Below, in pieces: positions 44,101 through 54,960 of a stretch of 64,000 nucleotides of DNA. A program made the position numbers and the translations under genes. Source of the stretch: Quillaja saponaria (Eukaryota > Streptophyta > Magnoliopsida > Fabales > Quillajaceae); contig CM055605.1 of the NCBI GenBank assembly GCA_029379385.1, forward strand, positions 17,271,001 through 17,335,000, in the 5' to 3' direction. Numbering within the stretch: the stretch's first letter is position 1; each line of letters opens with the position of its first letter. The notes beneath the pieces are model-generated. The model did no database searches, was not told the DNA's origin, and was given only the letters and a program-made list of their open reading frames with translations.

Positions 44101-47100
44101 GTAGAGTATTTATGAAAGAGTAATCCTACATGTACTCAAGTTTCTCAAACAACTTCCTCATGTAGTCAAAAAATCATGTAAACTAAGTGATAAATTCCTG
44201 TAAATTGATTGATAGTGATAACTTGGATATAAATTTATCACATAATTTACATGAATTTATCATTGTGTGCATGTAGCATTATTCTTTATGAAATTTTCTT
44301 TGGCTACTTGCAAACAACTCATATTTATATTTTATGTTCTCTCTTATTTTTATTTTATATATTCATATTTCTTTGTGTTATAAAATACCATGTACATAGT
44401 TCATATTTATATTTTATGTTTTCTCTCTTATTTTTATTTTATATATTCTCTCTACGTATTTCCCACTTTTTCTACTCTTCTAATATCAGATATTTTGTGA
44501 GTTTCTAATTAATAATTTGTACATGCTCTAATATGCATTATACTGTACGTAGTTCATTTCAGAATGATGTAATTGATTACTATGTATATTGACAAATAAC
44601 AGTAAATGTATGCAAGTGTTTTCTTACTAAGATCTGCTGATTAGGTTGGAAATTTCAGAGTTGAACCTCCTGGATTATTCAGAGGCCGTGGAGAGCACCC
44701 TAAGGTTTAAATAATATTTGTTACCTAGCAATATATATTTTACAGTTTTTTCTTTTCAGATGGAATGATTTCACATGCAGTGGAAATGATTTGGTAAACT
44801 TCTTAATTTTTCAATGTTTATTCGTTTTGTTGATTGTTGATATGTATGGTATCAGATGGGCAAACTAAAAAGTCGAATTCGTCCAAGTGACATCACTATT
44901 AATATTGGGAAGGATGCCCCAGTTCCAGAGTGTCCTATTCCTGGCGAAAGGTTTCACTCTTCAGTCTCCTTCAGAGTTCAGTTTATTGCTATGTTTGGTT
45001 TTAGTAAAGGAACACTATCTGCCATATAAAGGCTAATGTTATTTATTAATTATTTTTTCATGTTTTAATATATTTGTATCACAGGCTATTTATTTTTAAT
45101 TTGAGATATCTGATCCTTGACAGTTGGAAAGAAATAAGGAATGACAATACTGTTACATGGTTAGCTTTTTGGAATGACCCAATCAACCCAAGATTATTCA
45201 AATATGTGTTTCTGGCAGCTAGTAGCTCCTTGAAGGGGCAAAGTGACAAGGAGAAGTATGAGAAAGCTAGGATGTTAAAGGTGACGTAGATGATCTTTTG
45301 TATATTTTAAGTTCTTAATTTGTGATATTCTGCAAGCTAGAAATGAGACTTCTTGTTTAATCTCCAGAAATTATCTGATGCAGGATTACATAGAAAATAT
45401 CAGGACTGCATATACGAAAGATTTTACCAGCAAAGATCTTACAAAGCAGCAAATAGCCGTTGCTACCTATCTTATAGATAAATTAGCTTTGAGGGCTGGC
45501 AATGAGAAGGTATGATGTTTGTAGATGTCCTTGCACAATTTTGTATATGCTCATTGCATGTCACCCTACTAATCCGTACAAAATTATAAGAGAACTATTT
45601 AAGATTTCGCTTTATTTGAGGCTTTGTTATGCTACATAGCATCTTGTACCACAATTCTATATCTTGTAGCATCTGTCTGTGGCAGTTAATGTGCAGGGTG
45701 ACTAGTCAAATTGTACCTTTATCTTTGTTTATTGGTCTTATTGGACTAAGTTTTCAATTAATTTGTGAACTTTTATATATTAACATAAAAAAGAAAAGAA
45801 ATAGCCTTTTGGTAGTCTAATTCTCAGGCAATGCATCCTATGCATGAATGAATCTGAAGATGTATACTTTTTTGTGTAAAGAAGGTAGGATATGGTAACA
45901 AGGATTGATTTGGTAAATAGTTCTTACTCTGTACAGGAACAACTTGGACTCATAGATTAAAATGTATAATAGACATGCTCATATTTAAATTATGTCAGTC
46001 TTGGAGTTAATATAAAGAACAGTAGGAAATCCTAGATGATAATTTTTTTAGTCACAAAAAAAGATTCCACATAAAGAAAATTTTATATTTTTTAGTTAAG
46101 CATTGCGTTACATTTCTGAGTTACTATAATGTATTAATGCTAATTATAATGTACTTTGCAATACGTGTCTGTAAATATTCTAATGTAAAAACTCCAAACC
46201 TGGTTTCTGAAAATGGTGTTTTTTATTTTATTTTTTTCCTCTTTATGATGGGATTGAATTAGACTTACATGGTAAGTGATTTTGTAAATCAAGATCCATA
46301 ATGTATTTCATATAGTCACTGATATTTATCTTTTACTATTTTTTAGACCCCACGTGCTGGAACAATAGTTTAATCTCAATATACAGTCATTTCGACAAAA
46401 ATGGTATACAGGAAACATCTAGTCCTTTGACTCTGAAAACTTCAGGTACAGTATCAGATTAAGAATAAAAGTGGAGGAAAGAAAACCTGATAATAATGGT
46501 GCAAGGGATGGAGTGCCAGGAGGAAATTGGTAAACAGTATCTGATCTAATAGGGGTTATAGGGGTAGGACTGGTGATGTCAAGCATGGGTTAGATATTTT
46601 ATTTCTCTTTTTCTGTTTTTTTTTTTTTTTTTTCCCCTTATTTTGGGTTTGATATTTCTTCATTTTATTTTTACCTGGGCTCGAAACCCAGCATCCACAA
46701 TTTGATGCCAACCACAAGTATTTTGGGATTTAAGGCTTTTTTGAGTTACATTTCAGCCTCTGTAACCCAAAATAGGGTTAAGAAATTAAAAGCTACTGGG
46801 AAATGTGTATTGATCATCATATGCTAAATTTATGATCATTATTTTGTAAACTTATAGACCATAAAATAAACATAAATAAAGAATCATATATGTTGACATA
46901 ATAACTAATATAGACCGTTAATCTGTATTTTTCATATGTACATTTAGTTGTTTGTTTTGTGCAATCCAATCTCTTATCTGGTGTATAAGCAATTATATTT
47001 TGGTGTGTTTTTAAATTTGCATTTGTTGTCAAACAATTACTCAAGGATTACTAATGTTTCTTGTTACCCTTCTACAGGATGATGATGAAGCGGATACTGT

Positions 47101-48977
47101 CGGTTGTTGCACACTGAAAGTGGAGAATGTGAAACCAGTAGCTCCTAATAAATTGGAGGTATAATGGCTGTCAGTAGTATTTTGAACATCATGCCAGCTA
47201 GTTTTTTAATCTGTAGTTTATTGCCACTAACAACCAGTTTTTACTTGTTTGTGTGAGCACAGTTTAGTTTCCTTGGTAAGGATTCAATCAAATATGAAAA
47301 TGTTGTTGAGGTTGAGCTACCTGTTTACAATGCAATTTTGAAGTTCCAGAAAGGTGAAAATTTTGTTTTTCATCCTAGAATTTATCTGCAGTACTTGTGA
47401 GTGAGTCCTTAAATGTTATATTATCCTAATTTTCAGGTAAACGTCCTGGTGTTGATCTTTTTGACAAACTCGATACAAGTAAATTGAATGCTCATCTGAA
47501 GGAACTCATGCCTGGCCTAACAGCAAAAGTGTTCCGTACATATAATGCATCTATCACACTGGATGATATGGTAGAAACTGCTTGAACTTCACAAACCTCA
47601 ATTTTGTTTTATTTTTTAAAGAAGAAAGATCATTGTTTTTGTCCTTTTTTTGTTTTTCCTTAAAATCTATGCTCACTTTATTCCATTCATGCTTTATACA
47701 TTTTGACAGCAATTCGTAATTTCTTTTTCTCCTCAGATAGAGCCTTTTCTATCACTACTAATATAATTATAAACTAAGATACTTTATTACTTTAATACTT
47801 TCTATGTGCTAAACATACTGGAAACATGTGCTTTAGTAAGCACACCATGTTGAGTTCCTTATACAGTGTAGTTATATTTGTATGTTTAGCTAACTTGGCT
47901 ATATGTCCTATAACAGTTGAATAAGGATACTAAAGATGGAGATGTAGCTGAGAAGATCGTTGTATATCAGCATGCAAACAAGCAGGTACAGACAGTAATT
48001 ACCATTTGAATGATATGGTTTGTATTTGTTTAGCTATTTATTTATATTTTTGTCTTGTGGCATCTATCCTATTTTCTTGATGTCAGGTTGCAATCATTTG
48101 TAATCATCAACGCACTGTTTCTAAATCTCATAGTGCACAGATGTCAAAGTTAACTGAAAAGATTGATGATCTTCAGGTATCTGAAAGTTGGGAAAACTGG
48201 TTCTGTTATAACTGAAATACATAATAATGGCCTATCTAAGCTTTGGAGAGTTGTTTGGATGATGTGCTTGGCATGCTTGGGACTGACTTGATATTTACTT
48301 GCAGGTTGTACTGAAAGAGCTGAAAACAGATTTGGACAGGGCAAAGAAAGGGAAGCCCCCGTCAAAGAGTAGCGATGGAAAGACAAAAAGGAACTTAACT
48401 CCCGAAGCGTAAGAAGACTCCATCTAAATAATTATTCACTTATTGTATCAATACACTAATTGCGGCTAATAACGTATTTATCCAGGCTTGAGAAAAAGTT
48501 AACTCAAACAAATGCAAAGATTGAAAAAATGCAACGGGATATGAAGACCAAGGAAGATCTCAAAACTGTGGCATTGGGTACGTCTAAGATTAACTACCTT
48601 GACCCTAGGATCACAGTAGCATGGTGCAAGCGGCATGAAGTTCCTATCGAAAAGGTAAATGAAATCATATATTTATTAAATTTGCTGTTATTACTGGCTG
48701 GAATTGTGTCCATCCATGATGGTATATCAAAAAATATATCTCTACTCAGTGGTGATATATGGCCACCAAGAGCCAGATATGCCAGATTCGTTTCTTCTTA
48801 TACCATGGTAAAGAAGGGGGGCAAAAACCTTTGTTGAGAGGTAGCTGAAACTCGTTATTAGTGCATTTTGTTATTCTATCAAAGCAATTTATAGACTTAT
48901 ATTCTCAGATTTTCAACAAGTCTCTACTGGCTAAGTTTGCTTGGGCAATGGATGTTGATCCGGACTTCAGATTCTGA
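41190..48977 (+). CDS. TOP1: DNA topoisomerase I (type IB), 15 coding exons, two apparent frameshifts in exon 1
   Basis: Nuclear enzyme that relaxes supercoils by nicking one strand through a 3'-phosphotyrosine link. Coding exons: 41,190-42,361; 42,531-42,725; 43,718-43,798; 44,645-44,704; 44,856-44,950; 45,124-45,280; 45,384-45,509; 47,078-47,158; 47,263-47,353; 47,437-47,570; 47,917-47,985; 48,087-48,176; 48,305-48,408; 48,486-48,654; 48,909-48,977. All introns are GT-AG and the exon lengths keep frame. Exon 1 encodes a disordered Ser/Lys/Asp-rich N-terminus with repeated acidic (S/D)D(E/K)xPL motifs, then the core start [10 protein letters not shown]. Residues equivalent to human Arg488 (LALRAGNEK), Lys532 (FLGKDSI), Arg590 (KVFRTYNAS), His632 (CNHQR) and Tyr723 (INYLDPR) are all present. 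Expected length is ~896 residues, near the ~900 usual in plants. Exon 1 shifts frame by +1 near 41,889-41,895 and again near 42,209-42,217. Taken literally, translation stops at 41,924. Confidence 0.93.
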
Positions 48978-49200
48978 TACTTGTGAAGATGGGAGGCATG
49001 AGCCATGACAGGAGAAGGGGTTAAAAAACCCAAAAGAAATAGAGAAACTAAAAATTCTCTATTGTTTCCTTTTCCATTTTTCATTGACGATAATTTCTGT
49101 TTTTCTTTTTCTTTTTCATTTTTTGACCTTTTAAGTCCAGAGGAAATCTATGTTGTATGTTCATCTAATCTAATTATGGGGTGAGTTGTACCCTTTTCTC
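48978..49200 (+). terminator. TOP1: TOP1 3' untranslated region
   Basis: Sequence after the TGA at 48,975-48,977. It is T-rich with alternating T runs and 'ttttcatt' from about 49,060. No perfect AATAAA is evident, which is common in plants. The exact end cannot be read. Confidence 0.4.
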
Positions 49201-50040
49201 ACATTCAGCAGGTTTCTGCTTAAACATGTCAAAATCTTTGCACTGATTAGTTATTTAAATATCAACAAATGTTGAAACTTGAACGAGAGGTGTTTATTTT
49301 ATTATTATGTCGCTTTTATATACATATTTACTGCTTCAGTCATTATTTTAATTGCCTTCTGATTAAGGGTACAATGAGTTTGATATTTGAGTTGGTTTGT
49401 GCCTTTTTGTCTCTGTACATGAGATTCTAGAAGGTCATACTTGACATTCCCCCTAATACATAGTACAATTGAAGAAGTAACATGGAGTCATTACTTGACT
49501 CTTGAAAACTAACCTATTAAGGTATGACCTCACCTACTATCATATGATGATTGTACATATATGAAAATATTATAGATTTGATGTTAAATACCCCACGAAC
49601 CCAGTCATGAAATGCCCAACCTATTCCGAAATGGGGGCAAAGTAACATCAGGTCAAGTGTTACCGTCCACTTTTCTCTTCATATATTGTCTATTTTGGTT
49701 TCAAAAGGATTGGATTTGTTCTTGGAAAGGCCAACTGGGCCTCTTAAAATGAATATGACAAGACATGAAGGTCACCATTTATATACTCAAGATCACTCTA
49801 ATCAACAGTTGATGTGGAACTTCACAACCAACGTGGAACTAGTCCTGCTACTAGCATTGTTGCTTAAAATTAGCTTTGGGTTGAAATAATCAAAAAATAA
49901 AAATAAAATTGGAAATTAAACTTGATTCGACATAATGACTGGGTTATGAATCACAAAAATTGGGGATTCATGTGTGATTCATGTGGGAACAGTCTACATC
50001 CACTTTATTTGAAAATTAGGGCCAGTTTGGCTAGGAATTT
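49201..50040. other. Intergenic DNA downstream of TOP1
   Basis: No supported gene. The ORF at 49,686-49,889 has no known motif. AT-rich, with no element ends that I can see. Confidence 0.45.
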
Positions 50041-50071
50041 GAAAATCAGTGTTTTAAATAATTGATTTTAG

Positions 50072-50520
50072 CATAGCCCCTATTTGGTTTAGCTTTGAAA
50101 ATAACTTTTGGGTTTAAGCTTTTTCTGGGAAGCTGTTTGATAATAGAGATTTTATTTTTTAAGCTTTACGAAAGAACATTTTTGGACTTTTCAGAGTTTA
50201 GAAGTTGCTAAAAGCTAAAGCTAAAAAAAAAAAAAAAAAAAAAAAAAGGCTCTTTCAAATAGAAAAACAAGGGAAGTTAAATAAATTTTAATAAATATTT
50301 TATTTAGACAAATATAACCATTATATTTGTCAAACTAGGTCTTTTTAATAATTTTAATATTTAATATTCATTTTGTAAAACAAAATCAAATAGCTTTTTT
50401 TATCTCGTAGCATTTGTACGTTAATTGATCCAAACACTTTTTTCAGCTTTTATACGACACTTCTTTAAATAGCTCTACTTAAAAAATATTTTTATACATA
50501 GCTTAACCAAACAGGGTCAT
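50072..50520. mobile_element. MITE with TTTGGTT-type terminal inverted repeats
   Basis: Left end CCCCTATTTGGTTTAGCT (from 50,077), right end AGCTTAACCAAACAGGG (to 50,516), imperfect inverted repeats continuing inward ('tttgggtttaagct' against 'agctctacttaaaa'). CATA occurs just outside both ends and may be a target duplication. Interior is AT-rich with a 27-base poly-A near 50,222-50,247. The flanks (50,025-50,076 and 50,517-50,780) carry related 'gtttggctagg' and 'atcaaacatg' motifs, so it may sit inside an older MITE. Confidence 0.55.
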
Positions 50521-50779
50521 AAATTTGTTTGTATTTGCTTAGTTATCCAAAAGAGTAATCTTGAACCATAAAAATATTTATAAAAAAAAGTATTTTTATC
50601 AAAAAATAATATAAAAATTAGTGTTTTGTATTTTGCTATAAGTGCAATTTAAAAAAGCTAAATATGAGTAATTTCTGAAAAATGGGCTAAAACTATTTTA
50701 GGACATTTGACTAAAGTGATTTTCAATTTTAATCAAACATGTTGTTTTACAATCTGAAAATGATTTTTAGCTCCAACAC

Positions 50780-51950
50780 CAAAAACGCATGTTCTAAATA
50801 CAAAACTAAAAGTCACCATTACTTCTTTTTACAAGGAATTTTAAGATTCACCATTATTCTTTTTAATGAAAATATCATAAATTTATGTTATTTGATTTTT
50901 CAAAAATGTTCTATGTGATTAATATTTTGAACATGAATTTATATATATATATATATATTTTTTTTAAACATGTGGAAGTATTTAAAAAAAACATATATTT
51001 TGATTTAAAATATATGACTTATTCAAAAAGAAACTTTTAACAGTAAGATTTATTAGTCTTGTAAACTTATCAAAATACTTTTCTTTTTTCTTTTTTTATA
51101 GAAAAAACCACCTTGTGAGGGTGGGCTTTGGCAGACTTCGACCTGTTTATTAAAAGGTCATGTAATAAAGCGGAGGACATAAAACCTTACCCTATATAAA
51201 TTTATATATATTGTGATTTAGTTGTTAGGTGTATCTAGGTTGTAGCTTAATGTACCTTGACTAATCATCTCTCCTAATCTGGTTAAAAACAAGTTATCCA
51301 TCACAGGACTTATAAATTTTTTGAGAATTTTACTCTCCATGGCCTCCCAAAAATATTCAAACTCATGAATTTAACGAGGGGAACACACCTTTTAACCACA
51401 AGCAAAAGGGTAAATCAAGTACATGTAAACCTTCCCCTACCTATTTATAACAATTCTTATTTGTTATTAGTTTTACTTATAAGTTATATTTCTCTTTTGA
51501 AATATCACTAAGAAATTAATTATATATGTGTGAATTTTATTAGAATGAATAATTTTTAAAATATAATAAGGTTAACCTAATATATTTTTTAACAAAGAGA
51601 AACTATTAATAGAAGACAATATAGAAAAAATAAGATACTTATGATTCATTTGAAAAAATAAAAATATAACTTATTGGTCATTTGAAAAATATGATATAAA
51701 TTCTTAGTATATTTAAGATAAAATTAAAAGTTTTTATTTTATAATTCCACTAGGTTTTCATTTTTCTAAGGAAAAAAGTGTCAAATTCTAGAAAAATTTA
51801 GACTCTGAGTATCCTTTTAGTAAATCTCAAACTTCACTCTGAATTTCTTCGACAGTTGAACTAAATCCAAAAGAAATGATAGCCAAAGTACTTATCATGG
51901 CAAGAAAAAAGGGAGGGGAAGCCAAATATATACATATAATGATATTAATC
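50780..51950. other. Intergenic DNA without a gene
   Basis: AT-rich, with a TA microsatellite at ~50,941-50,958 and a less AT-rich block at 51,100-51,430 that looks like old repeat sequence. I could not define ends or coding content. Confidence 0.4.
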
Positions 51951-51952
51951 AA

Positions 51953-52139
51953 TACTTGAGTGGGTGATATATATATATATATATATATTTTTTTTTTTTT
52001 AGGTTTCTTTCGAAAAATTACTATAAGATTAATCTCTTGAACTCTGTCACGACTAAGTGTCCTTTCTAATAATTATTTGCTCCAAGGTTTGAACCTTGAG
52101 AGTATAATTTGTTTATTATTATACTTGGGTAGGTGATAT
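51953..52139 (-). mobile_element. SINE-like insertion with long target-site duplication
   Basis: An 18-base direct repeat flanks the insert: TACTTGAGTGGGTGATAT (51,953-51,970) and TACTTGGGTAGGTGATAT (52,122-52,139), two mismatches. On the minus strand the insert contains GGTTCAAACC (52,086-52,095), matching the pol III B-box, and ends in a 12-base A tail next to a TA microsatellite. B-box, A tail and a long duplication are the hallmarks of a tRNA-derived SINE. No A-box is seen, so it is 5'-truncated or diverged. About 130 bp excluding the TA run. Confidence 0.6.
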
Positions 52140-52982
52140 TCAGAATAGATTAAATATTTAAAAATAAAATTTGACTTGTTTTGTGTAAAGTCAAGATACA
52201 ACAACATAAATCAGATTTTATATTTATAAATAAATATATATTTCTTTGATAAATAAAAAAAAAAATGATTGGTAAATGCAATCATTTTCAATTCTACTTT
52301 TTATGGAATGATGATACTTTATATCATTAGCTAAATGTCATGTTAAATACATCTATAAATGTTTATTTGTGTCTCGTTTTAAAGATGAAGTTTCCAAGAT
52401 GTTCATCGCCCATAAAACTTGACAAAGCATAAAGGGGTTGAATTTGACTTATGAGAAGTAAGAATACTTGGTGTGTAAAAAGTGGGTCCACCGCTCGCAT
52501 CCAATTCTGAAATTTCAAAGGAGGCTGCTTTCCACATACGCTGAGTTTGGTTTTTCAAAGTAAAAAATAGCAGCCTTCATTTTATGCTTAAATAATTGAC
52601 TGCATTCCATCTGTTGAATATTATTGTATATTAGACTACTAGTCAAATAATGCATCCGTCCACATCACTCGATTCATTTTTCAATTAGCCGCCTAACTAA
52701 AGAACACGTCATCAATGGTAGGGATTTATCTAGTAATCAATAATATATATTTTTTCACTTATTAATTTAGGTAAATTTAAATTTTGATGTAGCCCGCTTA
52801 GGAAAGTTTTGATAAATTTTTCATTTTTGACGTGAATGATTTATTTTTAATAAGATTAAAAATATAAAATAAATTAAAATAATATAAGTTGATTAAATAA
52901 TGCTAATCACTAGATAAAAAAAGAAAATATTAACCTATTTATTGTCTAATACGTGTGTATATATATATATATAATTTATTTA
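52140..52982. other. Intergenic DNA upstream of the PR-10-like gene
   Basis: AT-rich, no ORF of note. A TA microsatellite lies at about 52,955-52,972, just before the duplicated promoter segment. Confidence 0.45.
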
Positions 52983-53235
52983 TCATAGTCCATACTCCAT
53001 AACCCATTAACACAACTGTTTGAGTCAGTAGCTATCTATCATTTCTTGATATGAATGAAATATTATGATTAAGGTCGTAAAATAAATTAATCGAAATATG
53101 ACTCACATAATGCCACTTATAAGTACATAAATAAATAACATATTGACGAATTATGTTTTACGTTATATATAGCAGTCCATACTCCATAACCCACAACCCA
53201 CAACCCACACCATCAATTGAGTCTGTAGGCATCGG
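52983..53235 (+). promoter_or_regulatory. Duplicated promoter/leader segment of the PR-10-like gene
   Basis: The block 'agtccatactccataacccac/t' followed by 'tgagtc.gtag' occurs twice, at about 52,987-53,035 and 53,174-53,230, offset by about 187 bases. Each copy is preceded by a TA-rich stretch; the second has TTATATATAG at 53,163-53,172, a plausible TATA box about 90 bases before the ATG. The likely transcript therefore starts around 53,195-53,205. The upstream copy could act as an alternative promoter. Confidence 0.5.
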
Positions 53236-53261
53236 TCGTACTAATTAAGAAGGAAGCAAAA

Positions 53262-53918
53262 ATGGTTGTTGGGCAAGTGACACATGAGCTTGAGCTGAAC
53301 GTGCCGGCCAGCCACGCATGGGGGCTATACGGCACACTTCGACTGCCAAAACTGATTGAGGAAGGGTTTTCTAATGTCATTCAGAGAATCGAGGTTGAAG
53401 GGGATGGAGGAGTTGGAACTGTTCTCAATGTCATATATCAACCAGGTAATTTTTGAGTTTGAAATTCTTGATACAATCCCTTTATTAGGATGGTGGATTA
53501 AATCATAGTCGAGCGGATCATGATTCGTTAAGTTTGAAGCTGATTGATTCGTTAGAGTTTTACAAAGTTATGTAGAATCTTCAGGAAGAAAATGTTACAT
53601 ATATATGTATGTGTGTGTGTTGCAGGAACAGGGCCAACCAATAACAATAAAGAGATCCGGAAGTTTACCATTATTGATAATGAGAAACGCATCAAAGAAG
53701 CAGAGACCATCTCAGGAGGATACCTGGAATTAGGATTCACTCTATACAGAATTCGATTCGAAATAATAGAAAAAGGATCGGATTCAAGCATTATCAAAAA
53801 CGTAATTGAGTATGAACTCAAACCAGAGGCTGAAGCTAATGCTTCACTTGTTTCAACACAGACAGTTGCTGGGATTGCAGAACTTGCCAAGAAACTGCTC
53901 AATGAGACCAAGGAATAG
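53262..53918 (+). CDS. PR-10/Bet v 1-family protein, norcoclaurine synthase-like
   Basis: Two exons, 53,262-53,445 and 53,626-53,918, joined by a 180-base GT-AG intron, give 158 residues, the usual size of the family. The single intron within a Gly codon (CCA G|GA) near residue 61 is the conserved PR-10 position. The glycine-rich loop GDGGVGT (about residues 47-53) is intact, followed by the TIIDNEKR, GGYLELG and EYELKPE segments. The sequence is closer to norcoclaurine synthase-like and norbelladine synthase-like members than to classical allergens. Members bind hydrophobic ligands in a cavity; some catalyse Pictet-Spengler or related condensations. Activity cannot be inferred from sequence alone. 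There is no signal peptide, so a cytosolic product is expected. The ORF on the opposite strand (53,944-53,552) is a shadow. Confidence 0.9.
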
Positions 53919-54010
53919 TAAACTATCTTTGTATAATGGTCCAAAATGGACTTTACAACTGTACTGTTGAATTAATAAATGTAGCCACTTGCAATATTTT
54001 ACTCATTACA
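53919..54010 (+). terminator. 3' UTR of the PR-10-like gene
   Basis: Contains GAATTAATAAATG (53,969-53,981), with an AATAAA polyadenylation signal about 55 bases after the stop. Confidence 0.5.
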
Positions 54011-54129
54011 TTTATCTAGAATACAAGGGGTTAAATTATCTAGGAGTGTCCTTGTTTGTTGAGTTTCAATAGCAACCAACGGTTGAAGAGCCATGTCAGT
54101 GCATCATTGGGTTCTATTACTCATTTTGG

Positions 54130-54960
54130 CCCCGACTTATTTTAACCACTTCTAGTGTCCTTGTAAACCTGTGAGTGTTTTGTCCCTTCTTTTAGAGTAG
54201 ATCTCTTTGATGCAGTTGAGATCATTTCCTTTTTGAACATGTTGGGTGAGAATTTCAGCATAAATGCATACACGGTATTTTTGCAACTTATTATCTAATT
54301 TGGCATAGGTAAAGGATACAAAGGTTGAATACATGTATCTTCTCATATTCAAATTTTAATTTCTTGACTATTTGATTTGATCTATAAAAAAATTTAGGTA
54401 ACCTTGCATCTTTAGGCAACATATTCTTAATAATTGAAATAATCTGGTCAGTAGCAGTTTGCACTCATGTTAAACTTTGATTTATAGTTCAACAATTGTT
54501 TCATTGCTGATAGTCGAGTATGCAAGTCGCAACCTTCCCATGCACAACAGCTAGTTAGGATTTTCCAACAACTCAAGAACTTTTTGCCTCTTAATTTGGC
54601 TCCTCAATGTACCAATTGCTTGAATTTCCCACATCAACCTTTGTCATTTTAAGTTTTCCCTAACTAGCTTTTGCTCTCCTCATGTAAGGTGCACCAATTA
54701 TAGGTTTTTCAAAATACTCTTCTTTATAATTGAGCAGTCACTTCATGCCAAGACATTTTTTTTTCCTACAAACTGGACATGGACATCAAATTGTATTTTC
54801 TTTCCATAAATCTAGAGGATGACTATATGCGAAATCAAGAAACTTCTCAATATTATGATGTAAACTATTATGTAGGCATGTGATTTTCAATCTTACGTTT
54901 CATCCAACTATGGTCACCCTCAAGCAAACTCCAATCTTCATGCATGTTTAAAATACTTCA
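54130..54960 (-). pseudogene. Decayed CACTA (En/Spm) transposase fragment
   Basis: Minus-strand reading across stops and frame changes shows an SWMK motif near 54,920, then EKFLDFAYS near 54,860 and a CPCPVC cysteine cluster near 54,783. This is the order of the transposase-associated domain of plant CACTA TPase. A later stretch (~54,460-54,200) resembles the region leading to the tnp2 catalytic part. No terminal CACTA repeat can be tied to it. The short ORF 54,352-54,152 is part of it. Stops make it non-functional. Confidence 0.5.

Noticed and set aside
44251..44508. Hydrophobic ORF in a TOP1 intron
   Set aside because: T-rich intron sequence translated in one frame; the hydrophobicity comes from base composition.
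53552..53944. 130-codon minus-strand ORF
   Set aside because: Exact antisense of the PR-10-like exon 2, whose plus-strand product has clear family motifs.
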